NCBI GenBank assembly: GCA_036495715.1
Contig: DASXML010000071.1
Span: 280,925 to 344,924 of the forward strand
Length of the DNA: 64,000 bases
Reading direction: 5' to 3'
DNA from: Scandinavium sp036495715
Lineage (GTDB): Bacteria > Pseudomonadota > Gammaproteobacteria > Enterobacterales > Enterobacteriaceae
Of this stretch, positions 15,179 to 24,887 are shown piece by piece. Positions within the stretch are counted from its first letter, which is position 1, and every line of letters begins with the position of its first letter. A program made the position numbers and the translations under genes. The notes beneath the pieces were generated by a model. That model was not told where the DNA came from and searched no databases. It saw nothing but the letters and a program-made list of their open reading frames with translations.

Positions 15179-15709
15179 ATGACAGCACGAGTCCAGATTC
15201 TTCAGACCGATATTACTACCCTGGATGTTGATGTGATTGTCAACGCCGCGAATTCGTCTTTACTGGGAGGAGGCGGGGTTGATGGTGCCATTCACCATGC
15301 CGCTGGACCGACACTGCTGGACGCTTGTAAAAAGGTACGTCAGCAACAGGGGGAATGTCCTCCAGGTCATGCAGTTATCACCGAAGCGGGAAATCTGAAA
15401 GCCAAAGCGGTGATCCATACCGTTGGACCGGTGTGGCGTGGTGGTGAACATCACGAAGCCGCATTGCTCGAAGATGCCTATCGAAACAGCCTGCAGCTTG
15501 CAGAGGCTAATGGTTATCGTACAATCGCTTTCCCGGCCATCAGTACCGGGGTGTATGGTTACCCCAAAGCCGCTGCGGCAGACATTGCCTTCACGACCGT
15601 TCAACACTGGCTAGTGAACCATTCGCTGCCGGAACAGGTCATTTTCGTTTGTTTTGATAAGGACAGTGCCCATCTCTATGCACGATTACAGAGCCAGCAG
15701 GGATACTGA
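15179..15709 (+). CDS. ymdB: O-acetyl-ADP-ribose deacetylase / RNase III inhibitor (macrodomain) YmdB
   Basis: A 176-residue macrodomain protein (E. coli 177). The ADP-ribose-binding motifs are VNAANSSLLGGGGVDGAIH (residues 23-42 region) and FPAISTGVYGYPKAAAADIA. YmdB removes the acetyl group from O-acetyl-ADP-ribose and in E. coli binds and inhibits RNase III during cold shock. The start at 15179 has CAGGAGAAC upstream; the in-frame GTG 24 bases earlier is less likely. Its 3' end overlaps the clsC start, as in E. coli, so the two are translationally coupled. Confidence 0.96.
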   Translation: MTARVQILQTDITTLDVDVIVNAANSSLLGGGGVDGAIHHAAGPTLLDACKKVRQQQGECPPGHAVITEAGNLKAKAVIHTVGPVWRGGEHHEAALLEDAYRNSLQLAEANGYRTIAFPAISTGVYGYPKAAAADIAFTTVQHWLVNHSLPEQVIFVCFDKDSAHLYARLQSQQGY

Positions 15710-17129
15710 ATCCCCTCTGCGTCAGGCATTGGCTTTCCCCGAGGGCGAGTCGTCAACGGTCTGCGGGATCCATACGCTGGAAGACAGCCTTGAAGCCTTT
15801 GCCGCGCGTTATCAACTGGCGCAGCTTGCTGAACGTACGTTAGATGTTCAGTACTACATCTGGGAAGACGATGTTTCCGGGCAATTGCTGTTTCAGGCAC
15901 TCATGGATGCGGCTGAGCGTGGCGTAAAAGTGCGCTTGCTACTGGATGACAACAACACCAGCGGTCTGGATGAAACGCTTCAACGGCTGGACGCCCATCC
16001 AAATATAGAAGTGCGGCTGTTTAATCCATTCTCTTTTCGAACCCTGCGCATGTTGGGGTATCTCACCGATTTCGCGCGGCTCAACCGGCGAATGCACAAC
16101 AAGAGTTTCAGCGCTGACTGCGAAGCGACCATTATTGGCGGACGCAATGTGGGCGACGCTTATTTTGGAATTGGCGAAGAACCGCTCTTTACCGACCTTG
16201 ATGTGTTGGCGATAGGACCCGTGGTAAAAGAAGTTGAACACGATTTTGAGCGTTACTGGCAGTGTGAGTCAGTGGCGACGCTGAAACATGTGCTGTCGAC
16301 GGACAATTTGCCTGTCAAAACGCTTTCAGTGTTCCATTTCACGGAACAGCAGCAGATCGCCGCTGATCGCTATCTTGAAAAGCTCGCGGAGACCGACGTC
16401 ACCCAACGGATGGCACAAAGGAATTTACCGTTCATTTGGGCAGAGACGAAATTATTGAGCGACGATCCGCGTAAAGGCGAGGGCAGGGCCGCCCCACGGA
16501 CGCTGCTGCCGGAGCGCTTGCGAAGCGTAATGGGCACACCAGAATCGCATATTGATATTATCTCTTCCTATTTTGTGCCGGGTCGTGCGGGCGTGGCGCA
16601 AATACTGCAACTGGTGCGTAAAGGCGTAAAAGTCGCGATCCTGACGAATTCCCTGGCGGCAAACGATGTGGCTATTGTCCATGCGGGCTATGCGCGTTGG
16701 CGTAAAAAATTGCTGCGTCATGGTGTTGAACTATATGAACTGAAGCCCACTAATCGCCCACGAACGGGGCTGCGCGATCGCGGCCTGACCGGGAACTCAG
16801 GTTCCAGTTTGCACGCCAAAACGTTCAGTATTGATGGCAAAAAGGTGTTTATCGGCTCGTTTAACTTTGATCCGCGCTCGGCGTTGCTGAATACTGAAAT
16901 GGGGCTGGTTATCGACAGTGAAAGCCTTGCCCAGCGGATCCACCACCGCTTTTTGCGTAGCCAACGTAACGCCGCATGGCAGTTGAGGCTAACTCGGTGG
17001 GGAAAAATTCACTGGATTGACAGGGAAGAGGGGAGTGAGGAAGAGTTGCGTAAGGAACCCATGGCCACTTTCTGGCAGCGTATTTTAGTGCTGGTAGCGT
17101 ATGTTTTGCCGGTCGAATGGTTACTGTAA
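15678..17129 (+). CDS. clsC: Cardiolipin synthase C
   Basis: A 483-residue phospholipase-D superfamily enzyme that in E. coli makes cardiolipin from phosphatidylglycerol and phosphatidylethanolamine, with YmdB enhancing activity. Both HKD motifs are present: HNKSFSADCEATIIGGRNVG and HAKTFSIDGKKVFIGSFNFD. A hydrophobic C-terminus (LVLVAYVLPVEWLL) matches E. coli ClsC. I take the ATG at 15678, which overlaps ymdB by 32 bases; an in-frame TTG at 15654 is possible, and E. coli has been annotated with a shorter N-terminus too. The weakly conserved N-terminal 45 residues make the start uncertain. Confidence 0.94.
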   Translation: MHDYRASRDTESPLRQALAFPEGESSTVCGIHTLEDSLEAFAARYQLAQLAERTLDVQYYIWEDDVSGQLLFQALMDAAERGVKVRLLLDDNNTSGLDETLQRLDAHPNIEVRLFNPFSFRTLRMLGYLTDFARLNRRMHNKSFSADCEATIIGGRNVGDAYFGIGEEPLFTDLDVLAIGPVVKEVEHDFERYWQCESVATLKHVLSTDNLPVKTLSVFHFTEQQQIAADRYLEKLAETDVTQRMAQRNLPFIWAETKLLSDDPRKGEGRAAPRTLLPERLRSVMGTPESHIDIISSYFVPGRAGVAQILQLVRKGVKVAILTNSLAANDVAIVHAGYARWRKKLLRHGVELYELKPTNRPRTGLRDRGLTGNSGSSLHAKTFSIDGKKVFIGSFNFDPRSALLNTEMGLVIDSESLAQRIHHRFLRSQRNAAWQLRLTRWGKIHWIDREEGSEEELRKEPMATFWQRILVLVAYVLPVEWLL

Positions 17130-17165
17130 CCGGGCTGCTTTTGACGCAACCCGGAAGTACAAACA

Positions 17166-18323
17166 TTATGCGGTAGGCTGAGGTTTGCTCTGCGGTGTCT
17201 GGGGTTTCCCTGAGAACAGGAATCGCAGCAACGGCACGCGTAAATGCAGCTCATAAAGGATGATGGCAATCCCCACCACGAACACCAGACCGGTGATAAA
17301 ACCAAGCAGATTCGAATGGATAACCGGGGCAATCCACGCGCCATACAGTAGCGTCAGGGGATGGTGCACCAGATAAATAAACAGCGAGGCGTTGACGAAA
17401 TAGGTCACACGACTGGATTTGAAGTTCAGCATCCGATGCCCAAACGCAAACACTACATTGACCATCCACAGACCCAGCACCATCGTAATCACATATTCCG
17501 TTTCGTACATCCAGGCGTCACCTGAGCCAAAGTGCTGGTTCAGGAGATAGGCCGCAAAGCCCAGCACCGCACCGACCATGCACCATGGTGAAGGCGTGGT
17601 GAACAGATTTTTAAGTTGTGGGTTAACGAACGCCTGCGCGCCGAGAATGAAGAACGGCAGATAAAACAGGGTTTGCATCACCACAAAGTTGAACAGGCCA
17701 TCGCTGAGTATCGGCGGATAAACAATGAATAAGGTCCGGCGGATAATAGCGTATGACACGCCAAGGGCCAGGAACACGCCCGTCAGTTGGCTCATCGAGA
17801 CATTATTAAAGAACGCGACAATCGACGCCTGTTGGCGCTTTTTAATCCAATGGAACAGTGCCAGACCCAGTGTGGTCAACACGACAAGGACCAGCAGGAA
17901 CCACAGGTGTGAAATGAGTTCCCATGCCAATGTGTTGAATTTTTGATAGCCGGTCAGCGTATGCCAGGTTTCTGTTTTTCCTTCAACGTGTTGAAGCATC
18001 AGGAATTGTGGTAGCGTAAGCAGCGGAATGGCCGTCAGCATCGGAATGCCGACGCGTTCTACGCGTACCGTCCACCACTTTTTCATGGGATAACGCAAAA
18101 ATAGCATGTACGAAAAATAGCCGGAAATAACGAAGAACACCTGCATCCGGAAGGAATGGACGAAATCGTTAAACAGCGTCAGCCACCACGAAGGCTCCGC
18201 GCTATTCACATGCCAGGTGTGGCTGGAATAGATCAGCGAAATATGGAAAGGGATCCCTAACAGCATCAGCCAGGCGCGGATGGAGTCGAGAAAATATTCG
18301 CGTTGTGTAGGTACATTATTCAT
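17166..18323 (-). CDS. opgC: Glucans biosynthesis succinyltransferase OpgC (MdoC)
   Basis: A 385-residue inner-membrane acyltransferase-3 family protein, the same length as E. coli OpgC. About ten membrane segments are visible. The family N-terminus REYFLDSIRAWLMLLGIPFH carries the conserved Arg/His in the first membrane helix. It transfers succinyl groups to osmoregulated periplasmic glucans as they are exported. It diverges from opgGH across about 250 bp. The convergent gap with clsC (17130-17165) holds an imperfect hairpin (CCGGG...CCCGG). Confidence 0.97.
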   Translation of the reverse strand: MNNVPTQREYFLDSIRAWLMLLGIPFHISLIYSSHTWHVNSAEPSWWLTLFNDFVHSFRMQVFFVISGYFSYMLFLRYPMKKWWTVRVERVGIPMLTAIPLLTLPQFLMLQHVEGKTETWHTLTGYQKFNTLAWELISHLWFLLVLVVLTTLGLALFHWIKKRQQASIVAFFNNVSMSQLTGVFLALGVSYAIIRRTLFIVYPPILSDGLFNFVVMQTLFYLPFFILGAQAFVNPQLKNLFTTPSPWCMVGAVLGFAAYLLNQHFGSGDAWMYETEYVITMVLGLWMVNVVFAFGHRMLNFKSSRVTYFVNASLFIYLVHHPLTLLYGAWIAPVIHSNLLGFITGLVFVVGIAIILYELHLRVPLLRFLFSGKPQTPQSKPQPTA

Positions 18324-18350
18324 AAAATCAATGAATTCTCAGACTAATCG

Positions 18351-18373
18351 GCTTATCGCCCTGTGCGATAAGC
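18351..18373. promoter_or_regulatory. Perfect inverted repeat between opgC and opgG
   Basis: GCTTATCGC and GCGATAAGC, 9 bp each with a 5-base spacer, lie 28 bases before the opgC start and in the divergent opgC/opgG control region. It could be an operator or a leader hairpin; no T-run is present. No regulator can be named from sequence. Confidence 0.4.
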
Positions 18374-18574
18374 GTTAAATTCGAGCAACCCTACACGAAG
18401 TCCGGGAACCTGTCTTTAGGAGTAGCACGCAAAGTGCATACCGGAACGGCGTGTTGTTTAATCCATAGGCCCTTGAGCCGAACAAAATGGGGATTATGTT
18501 GTCGGATTGCTTGAGTTTCCATTAAAATGGATCGGATCGATTTAAGCACACAAAGGGGGAAGTGCTTACTAATT

Positions 18575-20128
18575 ATGAAAAATAAACCACAGATGATGAA
18601 ACTGCGTTGGATAGGCGCAGCCATAATGTTGTCCCTGTGTACTTCATCTGCATGGGCGTTCAGTATTGATGATGTAGCGAAGGAAGCGAAATCTCTCGCC
18701 GGCAAGGGCTACGAGGCGCCAAAAAGTAACCTGCCCTCCGTGTTCCGCGACATGAAATACGCGGATTATCAGCAAATTCAGTTCAACCACGACAAAGCAT
18801 ACTGGAGCAAGGTCAAGACGCCGTTTAAGCTCGAGTTTTACCATCAGGGGATGTATTTCGATACGCCGGTCGCCATTAATGAAGTGACCGCCACCTCGGT
18901 TAAGAAAATCAAATACAGCCCGGATTACTTCAATTTTGGTAATGTCCAGCACGATAAAGACACCGTCAAGGATCTGGGTTTTGCAGGCTTCAAAGTGCTG
19001 TATCCGATCAACAGCAAAGATAAAAACGACGAAATCGTCAGCATGCTCGGAGCCAGCTATTTCCGTGTTCTCGGTCAGGGCCAGACTTACGGCTTGTCCG
19101 CTCGCGGTCTTGCTATCGACACCGCTTTGCCATCCGGCGAAGAGTTCCCGCGTTTTCGTGAGTACTGGATTGAACGTCCAAAAGCGACCGATAAACGTCT
19201 GACTATTTATGCACTGCTGGATTCCCCGCGTGCGACCGGTGCTTATCGCTTTGTGGTGATGCCTGGCCGTGACACCGTAGTCGATGTGCAGTCTAAAGTT
19301 TACCTGCGCGATAAAGTGGGCAAACTGGGCGTTGCGCCCCTCACCAGCATGTTCCTGTTCGGGCCGAATCAACCGTCACCGACCACCAATTTCCGCCCTG
19401 AATTGCACGACTCTAACGGTCTGTCGATTCTGGCCGGTAACGGTGAGTGGATCTGGCGTCCGCTGAATAACCCGAAACATCTGGCTGTGAGCAGCTACGC
19501 CACGGAAAACCCGCAGGGCTTCGGTCTGTTGCAGCGTGGCCGTCAGTTCTCTCGCTTTGAAGATTTAGACGATCGTTACGACCAGCGCCCAAGCGCGTGG
19601 ATAACCCCGAAAGGCGATTGGGGTAAAGGTAAAGTTGAACTGGTTGAAATTCCAACCAACGATGAAACCAACGATAACATCGTTGCCTACTGGACGCCGG
19701 ATCAGCTACCGGATGCCGGTAAAGAGATGAACTTCAAGTACACCATCACCTTTAGCCGTGACGAAGACAAACTGCATGCACCGGACAGCGCGTATGTAAT
19801 GCAGACCCGTCGCTCTACAGGCGATGTGAAACAGTCGAATCTGATTCGTCAACCGGACGGTACGACGGCGTTCGTCGTCGACTTCACCGGCGCGGACATG
19901 AAAAAAATGCCGCAGGATACACCGGTTACCGCCCAAACCAGTATTGGTGACAACGGGGAAATCGTGGACAGCAATGTTCGCTATAACCCGATAACCAAAG
20001 GCTGGCGTCTGACGATGCGTGTGAAAGTCAAAGATGTGAAGAAAACGACCGACATGCGTGCGGCACTGGTCAATGGCGATCAGACGCTGAGTGAAACCTG
20101 GAGCTATCAGCTACCTGCCAATGAATAA
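18575..20128 (+). CDS. opgG: Periplasmic glucan biosynthesis protein OpgG (MdoG)
   Basis: A 517-residue periplasmic protein needed to synthesise and branch osmoregulated periplasmic glucans. The signal peptide ends SSAWA, giving mature FSIDDVAKEAKSLAGKGYEA. E. coli OpgG is usually listed with 511 residues starting at the internal MM; here that would be 18593. I prefer 18575 because a GGGGGAAG ribosome site lies upstream of it and nothing suitable precedes 18593. Both give the same mature protein. The 3' end overlaps opgH by 8 bases. Glucans made here affect biofilm, motility and envelope stress signalling. Confidence 0.96.
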   Translation: MKNKPQMMKLRWIGAAIMLSLCTSSAWAFSIDDVAKEAKSLAGKGYEAPKSNLPSVFRDMKYADYQQIQFNHDKAYWSKVKTPFKLEFYHQGMYFDTPVAINEVTATSVKKIKYSPDYFNFGNVQHDKDTVKDLGFAGFKVLYPINSKDKNDEIVSMLGASYFRVLGQGQTYGLSARGLAIDTALPSGEEFPRFREYWIERPKATDKRLTIYALLDSPRATGAYRFVVMPGRDTVVDVQSKVYLRDKVGKLGVAPLTSMFLFGPNQPSPTTNFRPELHDSNGLSILAGNGEWIWRPLNNPKHLAVSSYATENPQGFGLLQRGRQFSRFEDLDDRYDQRPSAWITPKGDWGKGKVELVEIPTNDETNDNIVAYWTPDQLPDAGKEMNFKYTITFSRDEDKLHAPDSAYVMQTRRSTGDVKQSNLIRQPDGTTAFVVDFTGADMKKMPQDTPVTAQTSIGDNGEIVDSNVRYNPITKGWRLTMRVKVKDVKKTTDMRAALVNGDQTLSETWSYQLPANE

Positions 20129-22649
20129 GATAAACGAATACATTGATGCGATGCCGCTCTCAGACACTGAGAAAGCGGCATTACCGACCACTGATTTTCG
20201 TGCTCTGCATCAGGCGCTGGATACCGAAAACACCCCGATTGCGCGTGAAGATGATTCACCGCTCGGTTCGGTAAAAGCGCGTCTGGAGCAGGCGTGGCCG
20301 GATTCCCTGGCTGAAGGGCAGTTGATCAAAGACGATGAAGGGCGTACTCAGCTTGAGGCGATGCCAAAAGCAACGCGCTCTTCGATGTTCCCGGACCCGT
20401 GGCGTACCAACCCGATTGGGCGCTTTTGGGACAGAATGTTGGGCCGCGAGGTTCAGCCGCGTTATTTATCGCGTCTGACCCAGGAAGAGCGCGAGCGTGA
20501 AGACAAATGGCGTACCGTCGGCACTATCCGTCGTTACATCCTACTGTTGCTCACGCTGGCGCAAACCGTCGTTGCGACCTGGTACATGAAAACCATTCTG
20601 CCGTATCAGGGCTGGGCGTTGGTTAACCCGATGGATATGCGCGGTCAGGATCTGTGGGTTTCCTTTATGCAGCTGCTGCCGTATATGCTGCAAACGGGCA
20701 TCCTTATTCTGTTCGCCATTCTGTTCTGCTGGGTGTCCGCCGGTTTCTGGACCGCGCTGATGGGCTTCCTCCAACTGCTGATGGGCCGCGATAAATACAG
20801 TATTTCCGCGTCGACCGTCGGTGACGAAGCGCTGGATCCTGAACATCGCACTGCGCTTATCATGCCTATCTGTAATGAAGACGTTGACCGCGTATTTGCG
20901 GGTCTACGTGCCACGTGGGAATCGGTGAAAGCGACCGGTAACCATAAGCACTTCGACGTTTACGTTCTCAGTGACAGCTACGATCCAGACATCTGTATGC
21001 GCGAACAAAAAGCGTGGATGGAGCTGATTGCCGAAGTGCAGGGCGAAGGACAGATTTTCTATCGTCGTCGTCGTCGTCGTGTGAAGCGTAAAAGCGGCAA
21101 CATCGATGACTTCTGCCGTCGTTGGGGTAATCAGTACAGCTACATGGTGGTGCTGGACGCTGACTCCGTGATGACCGGTGACTGCCTGTGCGGTCTGGTG
21201 CGTCTGATGGAAGCGAACCCGAATGCCGGGATCATCCAGTCTTCGCCGAAAGCATCCGGTATGGACACGTTGTATGCCCGTTGTCAGCAGTTTGCGACCC
21301 GCGTTTACGGTCCGCTGTTTACCGCAGGTCTGCACTTCTGGCAGTTAGGTGAATCCCATTACTGGGGTCACAATGCCATTATCCGCGTGAAGCCGTTTAT
21401 TGAGCACTGTGCGCTTGCGCCGCTGCCGGGTGAAGGGTCATTCGCCGGTTCCATCCTTTCCCATGACTTCGTGGAAGCTGCGCTGATGCGTCGTGCCGGG
21501 TGGGGCGTGTGGATTGCCTATGATCTGCCGGGTTCTTATGAAGAACTGCCGCCAAACCTGCTGGATGAACTGAAACGTGACCGCCGCTGGTGTCACGGGA
21601 ACCTGATGAACTTCCGTCTGTTCCTGGTGAAAGGTATGCACCCGGTACACCGTGCGGTGTTCCTGACAGGCGTCATGTCTTATCTTTCCGCACCGCTGTG
21701 GTTTATGTTCCTGGCCCTGTCGACCGCGTTGCAGGTGGTTCATGCGCTCACCGAGCCGCAGTACTTCTTGCAACCGCGCCAGCTGTTCCCGGTATGGCCG
21801 CAGTGGCGTCCGGAACTGGCAATTGCGCTGTTCGCGTCGACCATGGTGTTGCTGTTCCTGCCGAAACTACTGAGCATCATTCTTATCTGGTGCAAAGGCT
21901 CGAAAGAGTTTGGCGGTTTCTGCCGCGTAACGCTTTCTCTGCTGCTGGAAGTGCTATTCTCTGTCCTGCTGGCGCCGGTTCGTATGCTGTTCCACACCGT
22001 ATTTGTGGTCAGTGCATTCCTCGGTTGGGAAGTGGTCTGGAATTCACCGCAGCGTGATGATGACTCCACCCCTTGGGGCGAAGCCTTCATGCGTCACGGT
22101 TCGCAATTATTGCTCGGTCTGGTGTGGGCTGCGGGAATGGCATGGCTGGATCTGCGCTTCCTGTTCTGGCTGGCACCGATTGTCTTCTCGCTGATCCTGT
22201 CGCCGATTGTGTCGGTGATTTCCAGCCGTTCGACCATCGGTCTGCGCACCAAGCGCTGGAAGCTGTTCCTCATTCCGGAAGAGTATTCACCGCCGCAGGT
22301 TCTGCAGGATACCGACAAGTATGTTGAACTGAACCGCACACGCTCTCTGGATGATGGCTTTATGCACGCGGTATTTAACCCGTCGTTTAATGCTCTGGCT
22401 ACAGCAATGGCGACCGCGCGTCACCGCGACAGTAAAGTGCTGGAGATTGCCCGCGACCGTCACGTTGAGCAGGCGCTCAATGAGACGCCAGACAAACTCA
22501 ATCGTGACCGCCGTCTGGTGCTGCTGAGTGACCCAGTCACCATGGCGCGCATGCACTATCGCGTCTGGTCACAGCCGGAGAGATATTCATCGTGGGTCAG
22601 CCATTATTCGGCGATCGCCTTGAATCCTCAGGCGTTGAAAGCGAAATAA
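20121..22649 (+). CDS. opgH: Glucan beta-1,2-glucosyltransferase OpgH (MdoH)
   Basis: An 842-residue inner-membrane family-2 glycosyltransferase (E. coli 847) that polymerises UDP-glucose into the OPG backbone and moves it across the membrane. Membrane segments lie around residues 135-155, 190-220 and in the C-terminal third. The catalytic domain shows MPICNEDVDRVFAG, the DxD-type VVLDADSVMTGD and the acceptor-site DELKRDRRWCHGN. The start MNKINEYIDAMPL matches the family and overlaps the opgG stop. The C-terminus is shorter than in E. coli. In E. coli OpgH also inhibits FtsZ in nutrient-rich conditions. Confidence 0.98.
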   Translation: MNKINEYIDAMPLSDTEKAALPTTDFRALHQALDTENTPIAREDDSPLGSVKARLEQAWPDSLAEGQLIKDDEGRTQLEAMPKATRSSMFPDPWRTNPIGRFWDRMLGREVQPRYLSRLTQEEREREDKWRTVGTIRRYILLLLTLAQTVVATWYMKTILPYQGWALVNPMDMRGQDLWVSFMQLLPYMLQTGILILFAILFCWVSAGFWTALMGFLQLLMGRDKYSISASTVGDEALDPEHRTALIMPICNEDVDRVFAGLRATWESVKATGNHKHFDVYVLSDSYDPDICMREQKAWMELIAEVQGEGQIFYRRRRRRVKRKSGNIDDFCRRWGNQYSYMVVLDADSVMTGDCLCGLVRLMEANPNAGIIQSSPKASGMDTLYARCQQFATRVYGPLFTAGLHFWQLGESHYWGHNAIIRVKPFIEHCALAPLPGEGSFAGSILSHDFVEAALMRRAGWGVWIAYDLPGSYEELPPNLLDELKRDRRWCHGNLMNFRLFLVKGMHPVHRAVFLTGVMSYLSAPLWFMFLALSTALQVVHALTEPQYFLQPRQLFPVWPQWRPELAIALFASTMVLLFLPKLLSIILIWCKGSKEFGGFCRVTLSLLLEVLFSVLLAPVRMLFHTVFVVSAFLGWEVVWNSPQRDDDSTPWGEAFMRHGSQLLLGLVWAAGMAWLDLRFLFWLAPIVFSLILSPIVSVISSRSTIGLRTKRWKLFLIPEEYSPPQVLQDTDKYVELNRTRSLDDGFMHAVFNPSFNALATAMATARHRDSKVLEIARDRHVEQALNETPDKLNRDRRLVLLSDPVTMARMHYRVWSQPERYSSWVSHYSAIALNPQALKAK

Positions 22650-22678
22650 TTGCCGTACCAACGTGTCTGAAAACGAAA

Positions 22679-22706
22679 ATACCGGTCAGTTGACCGGTAT
22701 TTTTTT
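22679..22706 (+). terminator. Intrinsic terminator of opgGH
   Basis: ATACCGGTCA / TGACCGGTAT perfect 10-bp stem with a 2-base gap and a T-run, 30 bases after the opgH stop. Confidence 0.92.
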
Positions 22707-22724
22707 ATAATGAGGTTTGTTTGG

Positions 22725-22967
22725 ATGAAAAGGTATGTGGTGAAAGCGAGTGCGGTCTGCCTGATGGCGCTGATGCTGAGCGGCTGCGGCAGCATCATTA
22801 GCCGAACCATTCCGGGGCAGGGACATGGCAATCAGTATTACCCCGGCGTGCAATGGGATGTGAAAGATTCGGCCTGGCGTTACATCACCATTCTTGACCT
22901 GCCGTTCTCGCTGGTGTTTGACACGCTATTGTTGCCTATCGACGCCCATCACGGCCCCTACGAATAA
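22725..22967 (+). CDS. yceK: Small lipoprotein YceK (DUF1375)
   Basis: An 80-residue lipoprotein with lipobox LSGC (Cys at residue 24). The mature part GSIISRTIPGQGHGNQYYPG and the C-terminus LLLPIDAHHGPYE are almost the same as E. coli YceK (75 residues; function unknown). Two starts are possible: 22725, taken here with GAGG upstream, or the ATG at 22710 just after the opgH terminator. The gene ends at the base before the stop of convergent msyB. Confidence 0.9.
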   Translation: MKRYVVKASAVCLMALMLSGCGSIISRTIPGQGHGNQYYPGVQWDVKDSAWRYITILDLPFSLVFDTLLLPIDAHHGPYE

Positions 22968-23342
22968 TCAGCGTTCATCCCACTCGTCGGCAGCCGTTTG
23001 CCCCTCTTCGGTATCCAACGGCGGTTCGAGCTGAAATTCTCCTTCATCCCATTCGTGGAGCGTATTTTCTTCAATCCACTCCTGCGTCAGTTCAATTTCG
23101 TCAAAATCCCCGTCAAAGACGCTTTGCGCGCCTTCTCCGCTGACCATCGGCAAACATTCACCGTCGTCACCTTCATTGGCCAGAAACTCCGCCTGCCACA
23201 TAATATCGCCATCTTGCAGAATGTATTTCTGTAGATTGAGTTGCTGAACATTCAGTTCATCAGTCTCGATATTGGGGTTGCTGGCGATAAATTCTTCGCG
23301 TGCCGCATCAATAGCTTCGTCGAGCGTTGCATACATGGTCAT
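22968..23342 (-). CDS. msyB: Acidic protein MsyB
   Basis: A 124-residue, strongly acidic cytoplasmic protein, the same length as E. coli MsyB. It begins MTMYATLDEAIDAAREEFIA and ends LDTEEGQTAADEWDER. In E. coli it was found as a multicopy suppressor of secY/secA mutants and is under stationary-phase (RpoS) control; its direct function is unclear. There is a good ribosome site (GGGAGAATGAG) before the start. It is convergent with yceK with no gap. Confidence 0.96.
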   Translation of the reverse strand: MTMYATLDEAIDAAREEFIASNPNIETDELNVQQLNLQKYILQDGDIMWQAEFLANEGDDGECLPMVSGEGAQSVFDGDFDEIELTQEWIEENTLHEWDEGEFQLEPPLDTEEGQTAADEWDER

Positions 23343-23436
23343 CTCATTCTCCCTGCGGTTTGACGTGGTTTTCAGGAAAAGAATAGACGAAGTTTGGCTT
23401 TAGCAAGCACGATGAACAAAAAATCATCCGGATGGA

Positions 23437-24693
23437 TTAATTGACCACCGGACGATCTTCATTTTGGCTATCGATTGAGGGCAGCGCCGCCTGGCGTGTA
23501 CGCCGCAGGCTGAACGCCGTATAAATCGCGTTGAACATCACCACACCCGCGGTGACAAAAAACACTGTACGGAAGCCATAACTGGCAGAAACGGACGCGC
23601 CAATCAGCGGCCCGGTGACGTTACCGATATCCCGAAATGACTGGTTATAGCTGAATATGCGCCCGGCTATCTGGTTGGTTGAGTTATACACCAGGAGCGT
23701 TTGTACGGCGGGAAGTAGTGCGCCATCGGCCGCACCGAGTAAAAAGCGCAGCACGCCGAGCTGCCACGGCGACTGGACGAAGGACATCGGGATGAGCAGC
23801 AGGACCGAAACCACCAGTGCCGCGATCAGGATTTTTTCCGAACCAATTCTGTCGCCGAGCTTCCCTAGCCGTGGCGCGCTGAGGAGTGCCGCCACGCCGG
23901 GCACAGAGGCAATCATCCCACTGATAAACGCAATATTGCCGACGTTCCCCGCCAGTTCACGTACGTAAAGCGTCAGGATGGGGGCAATCGATCCGGTGGC
24001 TATCTGGATTATCATCGAGGTGATGAACAGGCACAGCACAAATTTTGGGCTTTTCAGCGAGGTGATAACGTCTCTGGCGTGCAGCATTTCCTTTTTGGGC
24101 ACCGGTTCAAACTGTTCGCGGATAAGCAGCAGCGTCAAAACGAAACACAGAAACAGCACCAGCGCCGTAATAAAGAACACCGGGCGCAGGCCATAGCTGT
24201 CGGCCAGTAAGCCACCGGCTAACGGGCCCAGCAATGCGCCACTGACTGCGCCAGTAGAAAGGGTTCCTAGCGCCCAACCGCTTTTATGTCGCGGAATTTG
24301 CGTGGCGATAAGCGCATTGGCATTCGGTACAAAACCGCCCAGCAACCCCAGCAGCGCACGCAGGACCAGAAATTGCCAGATATTCTGCGCCAGCCCCATC
24401 AGCACCATCACAATCGACATGCCGAGCGCAGAACGCAGCAGCATGATTTTGCGCCCTTTGCGGTCCGCAAGCCCACCCCAGAAGGGAGAAGCAACGGCGG
24501 AAAACAGAAAGGTAATACTGAACACCAGACCGGACCACATATTGAGCGCGCTGTGTCCGGTGACGCCGAGCTGTTCTACGTACAGCGGCAGGAAAGGCAT
24601 GACCAGGCTAAAGGCCGCACCGGTAAGAAAACAGCCAATCCAGGCAATGGTGAGATTCCGTTTCCAGTTGATGGGGGCATCTGAGGAGAGCAT
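23437..24693 (-). CDS. mdtG: Multidrug MFS transporter MdtG
   Basis: A 418-residue, 12-helix proton-driven exporter (E. coli 408), giving fosfomycin and deoxycholate resistance when overexpressed in E. coli. The MFS loop motif GGLADRKGRK follows helix 2, and GALLGPLAGGLLADSYGLRP marks the antiporter helix 5 region. The C-terminus is about ten residues longer than in E. coli (QAALPSIDSQNEDRPVVN). A mar-box-like site lies upstream, which agrees with the MarA/SoxS/Rob control known for this gene. Confidence 0.96.
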   Translation of the reverse strand: MLSSDAPINWKRNLTIAWIGCFLTGAAFSLVMPFLPLYVEQLGVTGHSALNMWSGLVFSITFLFSAVASPFWGGLADRKGRKIMLLRSALGMSIVMVLMGLAQNIWQFLVLRALLGLLGGFVPNANALIATQIPRHKSGWALGTLSTGAVSGALLGPLAGGLLADSYGLRPVFFITALVLFLCFVLTLLLIREQFEPVPKKEMLHARDVITSLKSPKFVLCLFITSMIIQIATGSIAPILTLYVRELAGNVGNIAFISGMIASVPGVAALLSAPRLGKLGDRIGSEKILIAALVVSVLLLIPMSFVQSPWQLGVLRFLLGAADGALLPAVQTLLVYNSTNQIAGRIFSYNQSFRDIGNVTGPLIGASVSASYGFRTVFFVTAGVVMFNAIYTAFSLRRTRQAALPSIDSQNEDRPVVN

Positions 24694-24758
24694 AGGGTTC
24701 CGCGTAATGACGCAAGGTCGTTCAAAAATGAGCTAATAAGCAGACTAATTATGCGCCT

Positions 24759-24777
24759 GCTAAATCATGACTGCAAT
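24759..24777 (-). promoter_or_regulatory. Mar/sox/rob box candidate upstream of mdtG
   Basis: On the minus strand ATTGCAGTCATGATTTAGC fits most defined positions of the degenerate marbox, with the GCA core intact. A CATAAT -10-like element follows about 5 bases downstream. mdtG (yceE) is a known member of the E. coli mar/sox/rob regulon. The position fits direct activation of mdtG. Confidence 0.5.
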
Positions 24778-24887
24778 CAACGGGCGTGGATTTTCAACGG
24801 AGAATCACCGGCAGTGGGGTTATGACGAGTAAGAGAGATGAGGGAGGATTGTCGGCCCGGCACGCTAACGCCGCCGGGCACAGAGGT

